26,902 nucleotides of DNA from DATCZB01 sp035513215 (GTDB taxonomy: Bacteria; Pseudomonadota; Gammaproteobacteria; Steroidobacterales; Rariloculaceae): positions 1 through 26,902 of the forward strand of contig DATKCK010000083.1 of NCBI GenBank assembly GCA_035513215.1. Reading direction: 5' to 3'. Shown piece by piece: positions 1 through 7,257 of the stretch. The position numbers were made by a program, and so were the translations under genes. Within the stretch, counting starts at the first letter, position 1, and every line of letters starts with the position of its first letter. Below the pieces are notes generated by a model that had not been told where the DNA came from, did no database searches, and saw nothing but the letters and a program-made list of their open reading frames with translations.

Positions 1-136
1 AACTTCGCGCTCACGGGGCCTGCTGTTCTACCGCATGCTTGAACAGGCGCTCGTGACCGAGCCGGTCACCTATGCGCAAATCGCCCGAAAGGCAGAACAC
101 AACATGTAGGGGTTGATGGAGCTAAGTGGATACCCC
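1..136 (+). mobile_element. Right end of a probable IS1595-family insertion sequence
   Basis: The transposase-like tail stops at 109. It is followed by GGAGCTAAGTGGATACCCC (about 118-135), which I recognise as the kind of terminal sequence seen after ISXO2-like transposases. The other end and any target-site duplication lie outside the window, so the boundary near 135 is an estimate. Confidence 0.4.
2..109 (+). CDS. C-terminal fragment of a probable IS1595/ISXO2-type transposase
   Basis: An open frame enters from the left edge and stops with TAG at 107-109, leaving 35 residues. They include SRSRGLLFYRMLEQAL and VTYAQIARK. This resembles, from memory, the end of ISXO2-like (IS1595 family) DDE transposases, where an Arg/Ser-rich stretch after the last catalytic residue is followed by a 'GLLFxRLLEQAV' helix. 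The catalytic domain lies outside the window, so I cannot tell whether the gene is intact. A possible element end follows directly downstream. Confidence 0.5.
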   Translation, partial: TSRSRGLLFYRMLEQALVTEPVTYAQIARKAEHNM

Positions 137-159
137 TTACACAGATACAGTAGAGCAAA

Positions 160-1458
160 ATGAGTGCCTCCCTTGCCCGGATTTCCGCCGACGAAGGGTT
201 GCGATCGATCGACGAGCTCGACGCTGCGATCCTGTCGCTATCGCGCCGTCTCAACGCCGAGACCTACCGCCTGCTGGTGCTGGTCCGTGAGTTCGACGAC
301 CGGCTCGGCTTTGCCAAGTGGAGTTTTGAGAACTGTTCGGAGTGGCTGGCCTGGCGCTGCGGCCTGTCGTTGTCGGCGGCGAGGGAAAAGATCAGAACGG
401 CGCACGCGCTGCGCGGGCTGTCGGCGATCTCGTCGGCTTTCGCATCCGGGCGGCTGTCGTACTCCAAGGCCAGGGCGCTGACACGCGTCGCGAATGCGCG
501 CAATGAGGACCTGCTGCTCGCGTATGCGCTCAAGGCAACGTCGGCGCAGGTCGAGGCACGTTGCCGGCAGATGCGCAATGTGTTGCCCGAATCAGTCGAT
601 GCGGCGCGCGCGGTGTGGGAGCGGCGCTCGCTGACGATCCTGCGGCAGCCTGAGGCTGGAATCATGCGCATCACACTCGAAGTGCCGATCGAGGATGGTG
701 AGATTTTCGCAAACGCGATCGATCGTGCCGTCGAGGCCGGCAAGGGAAACCTCGGACCCGAGTTCGATACGAGCGGCTGGCACGCCGAGCAGGCCGATGC
801 TGCGATTGAGATCGCGAGGGCGTATCTCAGCGGCAATGGCGGTAACTCGAGCGCGGCCGATCACTATCAGGTCGTCGTCCATGTCGATGCGTCGGCCCTC
901 ATTAGCGGGACGGCGGGCGAGGCACGGGCAGAACCCCTCCATGGAGGGGTTTCGCACCAAGATAGTGCAGAATCCCTCCGCGGAGGGGTGGCGCGATCTG
1001 ACCTGCCGATTGAGACGATCAGACGACTCACCTGCGACGGCAGCATCGTCGAAGTCGTCGAGGATCAGAATGGCGTGCCGCTCGATGTCGGCCGCAAGAC
1101 GCGCACCGTGCCAACGGCGCTCAAGCGTGCCCTCGTCGCCCGCGACAGGGGCTGCACGTTCCCGGGCTGCCCGCGCACGCACTACCTCGACGCGCACCAC
1201 ATCGAGCACTGGGCCGAAGGCGGCGAGACCAGCGAGAGGAATCTGACGCTGCTTTGCACACAGCACCATCGACTGTTGCACGAAGGGCGCTTCGCCATCA
1301 GAAGGGACATCGATGGCGAGCTTTATTTCGCGCGCCACGACGGGCGCGTCATCCCCAGGTGCGGGTATCGGCTCGAGGACCGCGCAGACGACCAGGTCGA
1401 TGATTCCGTCAACGCGGTGCGTGAGCCGCACGGCTTGTATTTGGTCGCATCTGGCTGA
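160..1458 (+). CDS. DUF222/HNH endonuclease family protein (13E12-repeat type)
   Basis: 432 aa. The N-terminal two thirds is an Arg/Ala-rich helical DUF222-type domain (SENCSEWLAWRCGLS, then AREKIRTAHALRGL). The C-terminal part is an HNH nuclease domain: C332 and C337 in CTFPGC, the HH pair at 346-347 (LDAHHIEHW), N361, C366 and HH at 369-370. This matches an HNH fold with a structural zinc. Such proteins are often multicopy and associated with mobile DNA; their role is poorly defined. The ATG at 160 follows a weak AG-rich site (GTAGAG). The linker (residues ~257-277) is encoded by two short palindromic inserts. The gene starts about 25 bp after a probable IS end, and its 3' end overlaps the convergent comF-like gene by 50 bp, so the locus looks rearranged. 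The family call is secure; the function is inferred. Confidence 0.85.
   Translation: MSASLARISADEGLRSIDELDAAILSLSRRLNAETYRLLVLVREFDDRLGFAKWSFENCSEWLAWRCGLSLSAAREKIRTAHALRGLSAISSAFASGRLSYSKARALTRVANARNEDLLLAYALKATSAQVEARCRQMRNVLPESVDAARAVWERRSLTILRQPEAGIMRITLEVPIEDGEIFANAIDRAVEAGKGNLGPEFDTSGWHAEQADAAIEIARAYLSGNGGNSSAADHYQVVVHVDASALISGTAGEARAEPLHGGVSHQDSAESLRGGVARSDLPIETIRRLTCDGSIVEVVEDQNGVPLDVGRKTRTVPTALKRALVARDRGCTFPGCPRTHYLDAHHIEHWAEGGETSERNLTLLCTQHHRLLHEGRFAIRRDIDGELYFARHDGRVIPRCGYRLEDRADDQVDDSVNAVREPHGLYLVASG
933..989. repeat. Pair of short palindromic elements inside the HNH gene
   Basis: Positions 933-950 are a perfect 18-bp palindrome (ACCCCTCCATGGAGGGGT). Positions 972-989 are a near-identical copy (ATCCCTCCGCGGAGGGGT) with one unpaired position. 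Both are preceded by GCAGAA/GCAGAAT, and the copies are 39 bp apart, a multiple of three, so the frame stays open. They encode the repeated peptide AEPLHGGV/AESLRGGV. They look like small dispersed palindromic repeats (REP/RPE-like) inserted into a tolerant linker. Confidence 0.75.
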
Positions 1459-2167
1459 CTCGCCGAGCGCCGATGCTCCGCGCGACGGCCCACACTTCGA
1501 CGTGGACTGCGCCCGCGGCCTTCAGCGCCGATGCGAGCGCGTTGACTGTCGCGCCCGTCGTAATGACGTCGTCGATGATTGCGACGCGCATGCCTCGTAA
1601 GTTCCGGTCGACACGAAAGGCGCGTCGCGGACCGCGCATGCGCTCGGCGCGGTCGAGCTCGGTCTGCGGTCGCGTGTCGATTGCGCGTCGAACTCCGGTG
1701 CTGAGCAAGGGTGTTCCGGTCAGCTTCGCGACGGCGACACCGATCTCGTCGGCTTGGTTGAACGTTCGCAGGCGCAGGCGCCTCCGGTGCAGGGGGACGG
1801 CGACGAGCGCATCGACGTCGGGCCCGGCCGCGACGATGCCGGCGGCGAGCAGTTGCCCGAGCGCGCGGCCGAGATGTCGCTCGCGCCCGTACTTGAGATT
1901 CTGAAGATACTGCGCGAGCGGCGGGCCGTAGACGAAAGGCGCGCGCACGGCGTCGATGTGCCAGTCGGCGGCGAGCGCCGGGCAGCGGTCGCAGGGCGAG
2001 GGCAGCCCGCAGCGCAGGCAGGGCGACTCGATGCGCGGAAAGTCGCGCTGGCAGTCGCCGCAGAATCCGTCGGGCGATTCGAAGCTGCAACGCGGGCACG
2101 ATCCGGCACCGAGTCGATGGAGCCAGCTCAGCAAGGCCTGGGACAGGGCGCGATTTGACAGGTCCAA
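1409..2167 (-). CDS. comF: ComF-family phosphoribosyltransferase-like protein
   Basis: The N-terminus has a Cys-rich zinc-ribbon-like region (CPRC, CGDC, CLRCG, CDRC). The C-terminal type I phosphoribosyltransferase domain has the PRPP loop VAIIDDVITTGATVN and the family motif RTFNQADEI. ComF proteins are linked to DNA uptake or single-strand DNA handling during transformation; direct evidence is limited to a few species. The open frame extends to ATG 2242, inside bioB. I prefer the in-frame TTG at 2167, which has AGGAGG just upstream (2177-2172), giving about 252 aa, close to the family's usual length. The usual end of the fold (EVWAVAR) is followed by about 19 extra residues (SIGARRVSQM...) read antisense to the 3' end of the HNH gene. 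This suggests the original stop was lost in a rearrangement. The product family is confident; the start is moderately so. Confidence 0.8.
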   Translation of the reverse strand: MDLSNRALSQALLSWLHRLGAGSCPRCSFESPDGFCGDCQRDFPRIESPCLRCGLPSPCDRCPALAADWHIDAVRAPFVYGPPLAQYLQNLKYGRERHLGRALGQLLAAGIVAAGPDVDALVAVPLHRRRLRLRTFNQADEIGVAVAKLTGTPLLSTGVRRAIDTRPQTELDRAERMRGPRRAFRVDRNLRGMRVAIIDDVITTGATVNALASALKAAGAVHVEVWAVARSIGARRVSQMRPNTSRAAHAPR

Positions 2168-2182
2168 AAGGCCTCCTACACT
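2155..2182 (+). promoter_or_regulatory. Sigma70-type promoter for bioB-bioC
   Basis: A consensus -35 box TTGACA (2155-2160) lies 16 bp from TACACT (2177-2182), about 42 bp before the bioB ATG. It overlaps the start region and ribosome-binding site of the divergent comF-like gene. No BirA operator resembling the enterobacterial one was recognised. Confidence 0.6.
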
Positions 2183-2223
2183 CTCGATAGTCGCAGCTAC
2201 GTGGGGCCGGAGGCAGCCTGCAT

Positions 2224-3240
2224 ATGTCGACAGCATTGCCACAAACAGCGCTCGAGGCCGATTCCAGAGCCATCCGCAACGACTGGAGCCGCGCGGAGGT
2301 CGCGGCGCTGTTCGCGCAGCCGTTCAACGATTTGATCTATTCGGCGGCCACGATTCACCGGCGCCGCTTCGATCCCAATCAGGTGCAGGTCTCGACGCTC
2401 TTGTCGATCAAGACTGGCCGCTGCCCCGAAGATTGCGCCTACTGTCCGCAAAGCGTGCGCTACAACACGGGGCTGGCCGATCATCCGCTGATGCCGCTGG
2501 CCGAGGTCCGCGAGGCGGCGCGGCGCGCGAAGGCAGCGGGCGCGACACGCTTCTGCATGGGCGCGTCCCTGCGCGGACCCAAGGAGGCCGATCTCGAGCC
2601 GATCGTCGAGATGATCGCGGAGGTCAAGCGCCTCGGAATGGAGTCCTGCGTCACACTCGGGCTGCTGCGCGAGGGCCAGGCAGAACGGCTCAAAAATGCC
2701 GGCCTCGATTACTACAATCACAATCTCGATACCTCGGAGAGCTTTTACTCCGAGATCATCTCGACCCGGACCTACGCCGACCGCCTCGAGACGCTGCGCC
2801 GCGTGCGGGACGCGGGGCTAAAGGTCTGCTGCGGCGGGATACTCGGGCTCGGCGAGTCGCGCGACGACCGGATCGATTTCCTGCACACGCTTGCGACCCT
2901 GCCGGAGCACCCGGATAGCGTCCCGATCAACCGCCTCGTCGCCGTGCCCGGCACGCCGCTCGAGGAGGCCCCCGAGCTCGATGCGCTCGAGTTCGTCAGG
3001 ACGCTCGCCGTGGCCAGAGTGCTGATGCCGGCCGCGGAGCTTCGTCTCTCGGCCGGCCGGACCGGATTCAGCGACGAGATGCAGGCGCTTTGCTTTCTCG
3101 CGGGCGCGAACTCGATCTTCTATGGCGACAAGCTGCTGACGACGGACAATCCCGGCACCAACGAAGACGAAGCCCTGTTCGCGCGCCTCGGGCTCGTCGC
3201 TACACCTCCGCCCGATCAGGCCGGCGAAACCGCGGGCTGA
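2224..3240 (+). CDS. bioB: Biotin synthase (radical SAM)
   Basis: 338 aa. It converts dethiobiotin to biotin by radical sulfur insertion, the last step of biotin synthesis, in the cytoplasm. The radical-SAM [4Fe-4S] motif C67-x3-C71-x2-C74 is present in SIKTGRCPEDCAYCPQS. Ligands for the sacrificial [2Fe-2S] cluster are at C111, C142, C202 and R274, offset by a constant 14 residues from the E. coli enzyme, as I recall its numbering. YNHNLDTS is also typical. The ATG at 2224 follows GGAGGC. bioC starts 8 bp after the stop. The usual bioF, bioH and bioD partners are not in the window, so the biotin pathway is probably split in this genome. Confidence 0.97.
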   Translation: MSTALPQTALEADSRAIRNDWSRAEVAALFAQPFNDLIYSAATIHRRRFDPNQVQVSTLLSIKTGRCPEDCAYCPQSVRYNTGLADHPLMPLAEVREAARRAKAAGATRFCMGASLRGPKEADLEPIVEMIAEVKRLGMESCVTLGLLREGQAERLKNAGLDYYNHNLDTSESFYSEIISTRTYADRLETLRRVRDAGLKVCCGGILGLGESRDDRIDFLHTLATLPEHPDSVPINRLVAVPGTPLEEAPELDALEFVRTLAVARVLMPAAELRLSAGRTGFSDEMQALCFLAGANSIFYGDKLLTTDNPGTNEDEALFARLGLVATPPPDQAGETAG

Positions 3241-3248
3241 GGCGGGTC

Positions 3249-4121
3249 ATGCCGCGGCTCGCCGCCGAGCTTGCCCTGCCGGAAGCCGAATCGAGCCGAT
3301 CCAGGTTCGATCAGGCGGCGCGAAGCTTTTCGAGCGCATGCTTCATTCATGACGAAGCGAGGCGCCGGCTGCTCGATCGTATGGATGGCCTGAGGATCGA
3401 GTCAGGCACCTTCGTCGATCTCGGCTGCGCGCTCGCCGAGAGCGCGCGTGAGCTGAAACGGCGCTTCCCGGAAGCGAGAGTCGTTGCGTTCGACTCGAGC
3501 CTGCAAATGCTGAGGCGAGCCGTTCCCGGCGAATTCGCGAGGATTGCGGGCGACGTCACGAGCCTTCCGTTTCCCGACCGCTCGGTCGAGCTTCTGTTTG
3601 CCAACATGGTCCTGCCCTGGGCGCGGCCCGACCGTTTCTTTGCCGAGGCGAGACGCGTCCTCGGCGCCACCGGGGTTCTGATGTTCTCGTCGCTCGGGCC
3701 GGATTCGCTGAAGGAGCTGAGGCAGGCCTGGGCGCGCGCCGACGACGCGATTCACGTCCACGGCTTTTTCGACGTGCAGACGCTCGGCGACCTTGCGGTC
3801 GCGGCCGGGCTCGAGGAGCCCGTGCTCGACGTCGATCGGCTCAAGGTCAGCTACGCCGAGCTCAGCGCGGCGATTCGCGACTTGAGGGCGACCGGCTCGA
3901 CGAACACGGCGGGCGGGCGCCGCCGCGGGCTGACGGGACGCGGCCGCTGGCACCGCTTCGTCGAGGCGCTCTGGCAGGATCAGGGCGAGGGCCGCCTGGG
4001 CCTGACGGTCGAGCTGATCTTCGGACAGGCTTTCGGGGCTGCTCGGCCGTCGCGCGAACACGGCGGCGGCGAGATTCTCGTGCCCCTCGAAGAGCTCAAG
4101 TCGCGGCGTCGAATCAAGTAG
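3249..4121 (+). CDS. bioC: Malonyl-ACP O-methyltransferase (BioC-like)
   Basis: 290 aa. BioC methylates the free carboxyl of malonyl-ACP so that fatty acid synthesis can build the pimeloyl chain of biotin. The SAM-dependent class I fold is visible: motif I at VDLGCALAESAREL, an acidic end of beta-2 at VVAFDSS, and FPDRSVELLFANMVLPW. GGRRRGLTGRGRW near the C-terminus is a BioC-like segment (family form roughly TARGRxRGLTGRxRW). The ATG at 3249 follows GAGGCGGG and lies 8 bp after bioB, so the two are co-transcribed. Motif I is degenerate: GCALAE replaces the usual GCGxG. The BioC call rests on context and the C-terminal motif; a divergent or weakened enzyme is possible. Confidence 0.85.
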   Translation: MPRLAAELALPEAESSRSRFDQAARSFSSACFIHDEARRRLLDRMDGLRIESGTFVDLGCALAESARELKRRFPEARVVAFDSSLQMLRRAVPGEFARIAGDVTSLPFPDRSVELLFANMVLPWARPDRFFAEARRVLGATGVLMFSSLGPDSLKELRQAWARADDAIHVHGFFDVQTLGDLAVAAGLEEPVLDVDRLKVSYAELSAAIRDLRATGSTNTAGGRRRGLTGRGRWHRFVEALWQDQGEGRLGLTVELIFGQAFGAARPSREHGGGEILVPLEELKSRRRIK

Positions 4122-4154
4122 GGGAAAACCTCAGGCTGTGATCGCGGGCTGAGC

Positions 4155-4163
4155 TGGTAGAAT
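4155..4163 (+). promoter_or_regulatory. Possible extended -10 element upstream of coxB
   Basis: TGGTAGAAT fits an extended -10 (TGnTAnnnT), about 50 bp upstream of coxB in the 92-bp gap after bioC. No convincing -35 box is seen. A similar TAGAAT followed by GTCG occurs upstream of uvrD (15517-15522). Confidence 0.35.
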
Positions 4164-4213
4164 GTCGCCATCCGGGCAAGGTCCGCCGGCCCGGCCAAAT
4201 TCAAGGGATCTGA

Positions 4214-5068
4214 ATGAAGAGCTATCTCAGCGCGATCGGCGCTGCCATCGCGGCGGGCGCGCTATTGTTGGCCGCCCCCGCCCTGGCAGATTTCGAGCTC
4301 AACATGCCGGAGGGCGTGACGACCTCGAGCCGGGATATCTATACGCTGCACATGCAGATTCTGCTCGTGTGCGCCGTTATCGCCGCCGGCGTCTACGCGG
4401 CGATGATCGTCGCTATCGTCAAGTTCCGAAAGTCCGCGCATGCCACGCCGGCCAGGTTCACCCACAACGCAACGGTCGAGGTCATCTGGACCGTGATCCC
4501 GGCCGCGATCCTGATCGCGATGGCCGTGCCCGCGGCCGATACGCTGGTCCGTCTCGAGGACACCCGCAACTCGGAGCTCTCGGTCAAGATCACGGGTTAC
4601 CAGTGGCAGTGGCACTACGAGTTCATCGATCATGGCGTCTCGTTCTACAGCCGGCTCGACCGCGGCAGCGACGTCGCGCGGCAACCGGGCTCCGGCGTCG
4701 ATCCCCGTTCGGTCGAGAACTATCTGCTCGAGGTCGATCAGCGCCTCGTCGTTCCCGTCGACACCAAGATCCGCGTCCTCGTGACGGCGGCCGACGTCCT
4801 GCATTCCTGGTGGGTGCCGGAGTTCGGCGTCAAGAAGGACGCGATCCCGGGTTTCGTCAACGAGACCTGGTTCGAGGCGACCGAGACCGGCGTCTACCGG
4901 GGACAGTGCGCCGAGCTCTGCGGCATGGATCACGGCTTCATGCCGATCGTCGTCGAGGTCGTGAGCCGCGATGCGTTCGCGGACTGGCTGGCCGAAAGGG
5001 GCGCGACGGCTCCGGCCTTCTCAGAAAACCGGCGGGGCTCAGGCTCGAGGACTGCATTCAATGAGTAG
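4214..5068 (+). CDS. coxB: Cytochrome c oxidase subunit II
   Basis: 284 aa. This subunit receives electrons from cytochrome c through its CuA centre on the periplasmic face. A signal peptide ends near ALA-DF (residue 26), with membrane helices at about 48-70 and 91-110. The cupredoxin domain carries all CuA ligands: H197 (HSWW) and C232, E234, C236, H240 and M243 in CAELCGMDHGFM. The aromatic electron-entry patch YQWQWHY is at 129-135. No C-terminal cytochrome c domain is fused, so it is the plain aa3 form. The start follows AAGGGA. Its end overlaps coxA by 8 bp, and it opens the oxidase cluster. Confidence 0.97.
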   Translation: MKSYLSAIGAAIAAGALLLAAPALADFELNMPEGVTTSSRDIYTLHMQILLVCAVIAAGVYAAMIVAIVKFRKSAHATPARFTHNATVEVIWTVIPAAILIAMAVPAADTLVRLEDTRNSELSVKITGYQWQWHYEFIDHGVSFYSRLDRGSDVARQPGSGVDPRSVENYLLEVDQRLVVPVDTKIRVLVTAADVLHSWWVPEFGVKKDAIPGFVNETWFEATETGVYRGQCAELCGMDHGFMPIVVEVVSRDAFADWLAERGATAPAFSENRRGSGSRTAFNE

Positions 5069-6644
5069 CACAGTAGCCGACGTGCACGGCAGCCACAAAA
5101 GCAAGGGCTTCCTTGCGTGGTGCATGCGCTGGATCACTACGACGAATCACAAGGATATTGGCACGCTGTATCTGCTGTTCAGCCTCGCGATGCTCTTCGT
5201 CGGCGGCGCGATGGCGCTCTACGTTCGCGCCGAGCTCGCCGTCCCGGGCATTCAGTTCGAAAACCCGCACTTCTTCAATCAGATGACGACCGTGCACGCG
5301 CTGGTCATGGTATTCGGCATGATCATGCCGGCCTTCGCGGGCTTCGCGAACTGGCTGATTCCGATGATGATCGGCGCCCCCGACATGGCGCTGCCGCGCC
5401 TCAACAACTGGTCGTTCTGGCTGCTGCCGTTCGCCGCGGCGCTGCTCGTCATGACGCTCTTCTTCGACGGCGGGGGCCCCGCTTCGGGCTGGACTCTATA
5501 TCCACCGCTCGTTCTGCAAACCGGCGATGCGTTGCCGTTCGTGATCTTCGCGGTTCACCTGCTCGGCATGTCCTCGATCATGGCCGCGATCAACATCATC
5601 GTGACGATCATGAACCTGCGCGCGCCCGGGATGTCGCTGCTGAAAATGCCGATGTTCGTCTGGGCCTGGCTGATCACGGCGTATCTGCTCCTGCTTGCGA
5701 TGCCCGTGCTCGCCGGCGGCGTGACGATGCTCCTGACGGATCGTTTCTTCGGTACGAGCTTCTTCGAGGCGGCCGGCGGCGGCGACCCGGTGCTGTTCCA
5801 GCACATCTTCTGGTTCTTCGGCCATCCCGAGGTCTATATCATCATTCTGCCGGCCTTCGGCGTGATCTCTCACGTGATCCCGGCGTTCTCGCGCAAGCCG
5901 CTCTTCGGCTATGCGGCCATGGTATATGCGACCGCTTCGATCGCGTTTCTGTCGCTGGTCGTATGGGCGCACCACATGTTCACGGTCGGAATGCCGCTCG
6001 GCGGTCAGCTCTTCTTCATGCTGACTACGATGATCATCGCGGTGCCGACGGGCGTGAAGATCTTCAACTGGACAGCCACGCTCTGGCGAGGTTCGCTGAC
6101 GTTCGAGACGCCGATGCTGTTCGCGCTGGCATTCCTGTTCCTGTTCACGCTCGGCGGATTCTCGGGGCTCATGCTCGCCATAGCGCCGGCGGATATTCAG
6201 TACCACGACAGCTATTTCGTCGTCGCGCACTTCCATTACGTGCTCGTGCCGGGCGCGCTGTTCGGGGCATTCGCCGGCGCGTATTACTGGCTGCCTAAAA
6301 TGACCGGCTTCATGTACGACGAGCGGCTCGCCAAATGGCACTTCTGGCTGACGGCGATATCGGTCAACGTGACCTTCTTCCCGCAGCACTTTCTCGGGCT
6401 TGCCGGCATGCCCCGCCGCATTCCGGACTATGCGACGCAGTTCGCCGAGTTCAATCTGATCTCGAGCATCGGGGCTTTCACGATGGGGCTGTCGCAGCTT
6501 TTGTTCCTCTGGGTCGTCATCAAATGCATGCGCGGCGGAGAGACGGCGACAGCCCAGGTCTGGGACGGCGCTGAGGGTCTCGAGTGGACCGTGCCATCGC
6601 CGGCGCCGCACCACACGTTCGATACGCCTCCAAGAATCGAATGA
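5061..6644 (+). CDS. coxA: Cytochrome c oxidase subunit I (aa3-type)
   Basis: 527 aa from the ATG at 5061, which overlaps the coxB stop; the frame stays open further upstream but that part is coxB antiframe. This is the catalytic subunit, reducing O2 at the heme a3-CuB site and pumping protons. Visible residues: H79 and H392 (heme a), H390 (heme a3), the CuB ligands H255, H304 and H305, and the cross-linked Y259 in GHPEVY. The D-channel entrance is D108 with NN 115-116, E257 is present, and K333 is the K-channel lysine. It is therefore an A1-type oxidase with both proton channels. About twelve membrane helices are apparent. The last codons overlap the start of a 32-aa ORF (ATGA). Confidence 0.98.
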   Translation: MSSTVADVHGSHKSKGFLAWCMRWITTTNHKDIGTLYLLFSLAMLFVGGAMALYVRAELAVPGIQFENPHFFNQMTTVHALVMVFGMIMPAFAGFANWLIPMMIGAPDMALPRLNNWSFWLLPFAAALLVMTLFFDGGGPASGWTLYPPLVLQTGDALPFVIFAVHLLGMSSIMAAINIIVTIMNLRAPGMSLLKMPMFVWAWLITAYLLLLAMPVLAGGVTMLLTDRFFGTSFFEAAGGGDPVLFQHIFWFFGHPEVYIIILPAFGVISHVIPAFSRKPLFGYAAMVYATASIAFLSLVVWAHHMFTVGMPLGGQLFFMLTTMIIAVPTGVKIFNWTATLWRGSLTFETPMLFALAFLFLFTLGGFSGLMLAIAPADIQYHDSYFVVAHFHYVLVPGALFGAFAGAYYWLPKMTGFMYDERLAKWHFWLTAISVNVTFFPQHFLGLAGMPRRIPDYATQFAEFNLISSIGAFTMGLSQLLFLWVVIKCMRGGETATAQVWDGAEGLEWTVPSPAPHHTFDTPPRIE

Positions 6645-6739
6645 CCTCGCGAAGCGTCAAAGTCACGGCCCTCGCGCTCGCGCTCTTCGCGCTTGCCGTT
6701 TACATCGGCTACATCGTCTGGATCGGCGTCGTTCTCTAG
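6641..6739 (+). CDS. 32-aa single-pass membrane protein of the oxidase cluster
   Basis: The ATG at 6641 overlaps the coxA stop (ATGA) and the frame ends with TAG at 6737-6739. The product is 32 aa: a short basic N-terminus (MTSRSVKV), then one hydrophobic helix (about residues 9-32) containing ALFALAVYIGYIVWIGVV. Tiny one-helix proteins occur at this exact position, between coxA and ctaG, in other proteobacterial oxidase clusters and are annotated as small oxidase assembly proteins. Translational coupling to coxA and 8-bp spacing to ctaG support it as a real gene. The role in assembly or as an extra subunit is inferred. Confidence 0.75.
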   Translation: MTSRSVKVTALALALFALAVYIGYIVWIGVVL

Positions 6740-6747
6740 AGGCTTCG

Positions 6748-7254
6748 ATGCGCGACACCCGACTCACCGTGAAGCTCGCAGCGCTCGCCGTCGCGATGTT
6801 CGGCTTCGGCTTCGCGCTGGTTCCGATCTACGACGTCTTCTGCGATCTGACGGGGTTCGGCGGGCGCACGGCGTCGGGCGCCCAGACGGTGGTCGAGCAG
6901 CCCGTTGTCGGCCGCAGCATCAGGCTCGAGTTCCTCGCCTCGGTCGACCGGCGCGCGCCGTTCGAGTTCAGCCCGACGACAGGCTCCATGGAGGTGCAGC
7001 CGGGGCGAATCTACGAGACGACCTATTTCGCGAGGAACCTCCGAGATTCAGGCGTAATCAGCCAGTCGGTCCCGAGCGTCGCGCCCGGAACAGCGGCCGA
7101 GTACCTGAAGAAGATCGAGTGCTTCTGCTTCACGGAGCAGGCTTTCGGCCCCAACGAGGGTCGCAAGATGGGCGTGACCTTCATGGTCGATCCCAAGCTG
7201 CCTTCGAACATCGATACGCTGACCTTGTCCTACGCGCTCTTTGCGCTCGAGTGA
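6748..7254 (+). CDS. ctaG: Cytochrome c oxidase assembly protein CtaG (Cox11)
   Basis: 168 aa. This is a membrane-anchored periplasmic copper chaperone that delivers copper to the CuB site of subunit I. An N-terminal anchor (about residues 8-27) is followed by the conserved YDVFC (C32). The immunoglobulin-like domain has the copper-binding pair C125 and C127 in KIECFCFTEQ and the GVTFMVDP strand. It is a little shorter than usual but complete. The ATG at 6748 follows GAGG. ctaE begins 3 bp after the stop. Confidence 0.95.
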   Translation: MRDTRLTVKLAALAVAMFGFGFALVPIYDVFCDLTGFGGRTASGAQTVVEQPVVGRSIRLEFLASVDRRAPFEFSPTTGSMEVQPGRIYETTYFARNLRDSGVISQSVPSVAPGTAAEYLKKIECFCFTEQAFGPNEGRKMGVTFMVDPKLPSNIDTLTLSYALFALE

Positions 7255-7257
7255 GGT

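Noticed and set aside
2161..2223. BirA-type biotin operator upstream of bioB
   Set aside because: I saw no match to the known dyad operator, so I do not claim biotin-responsive control here.
5496..6614. 372-residue open frame antisense to coxA
   Set aside because: It is the high-GC shadow of a fully recognised coxA. The sequence is Arg/Glu/His-rich with no domain, and similar frames lie opposite most genes here.
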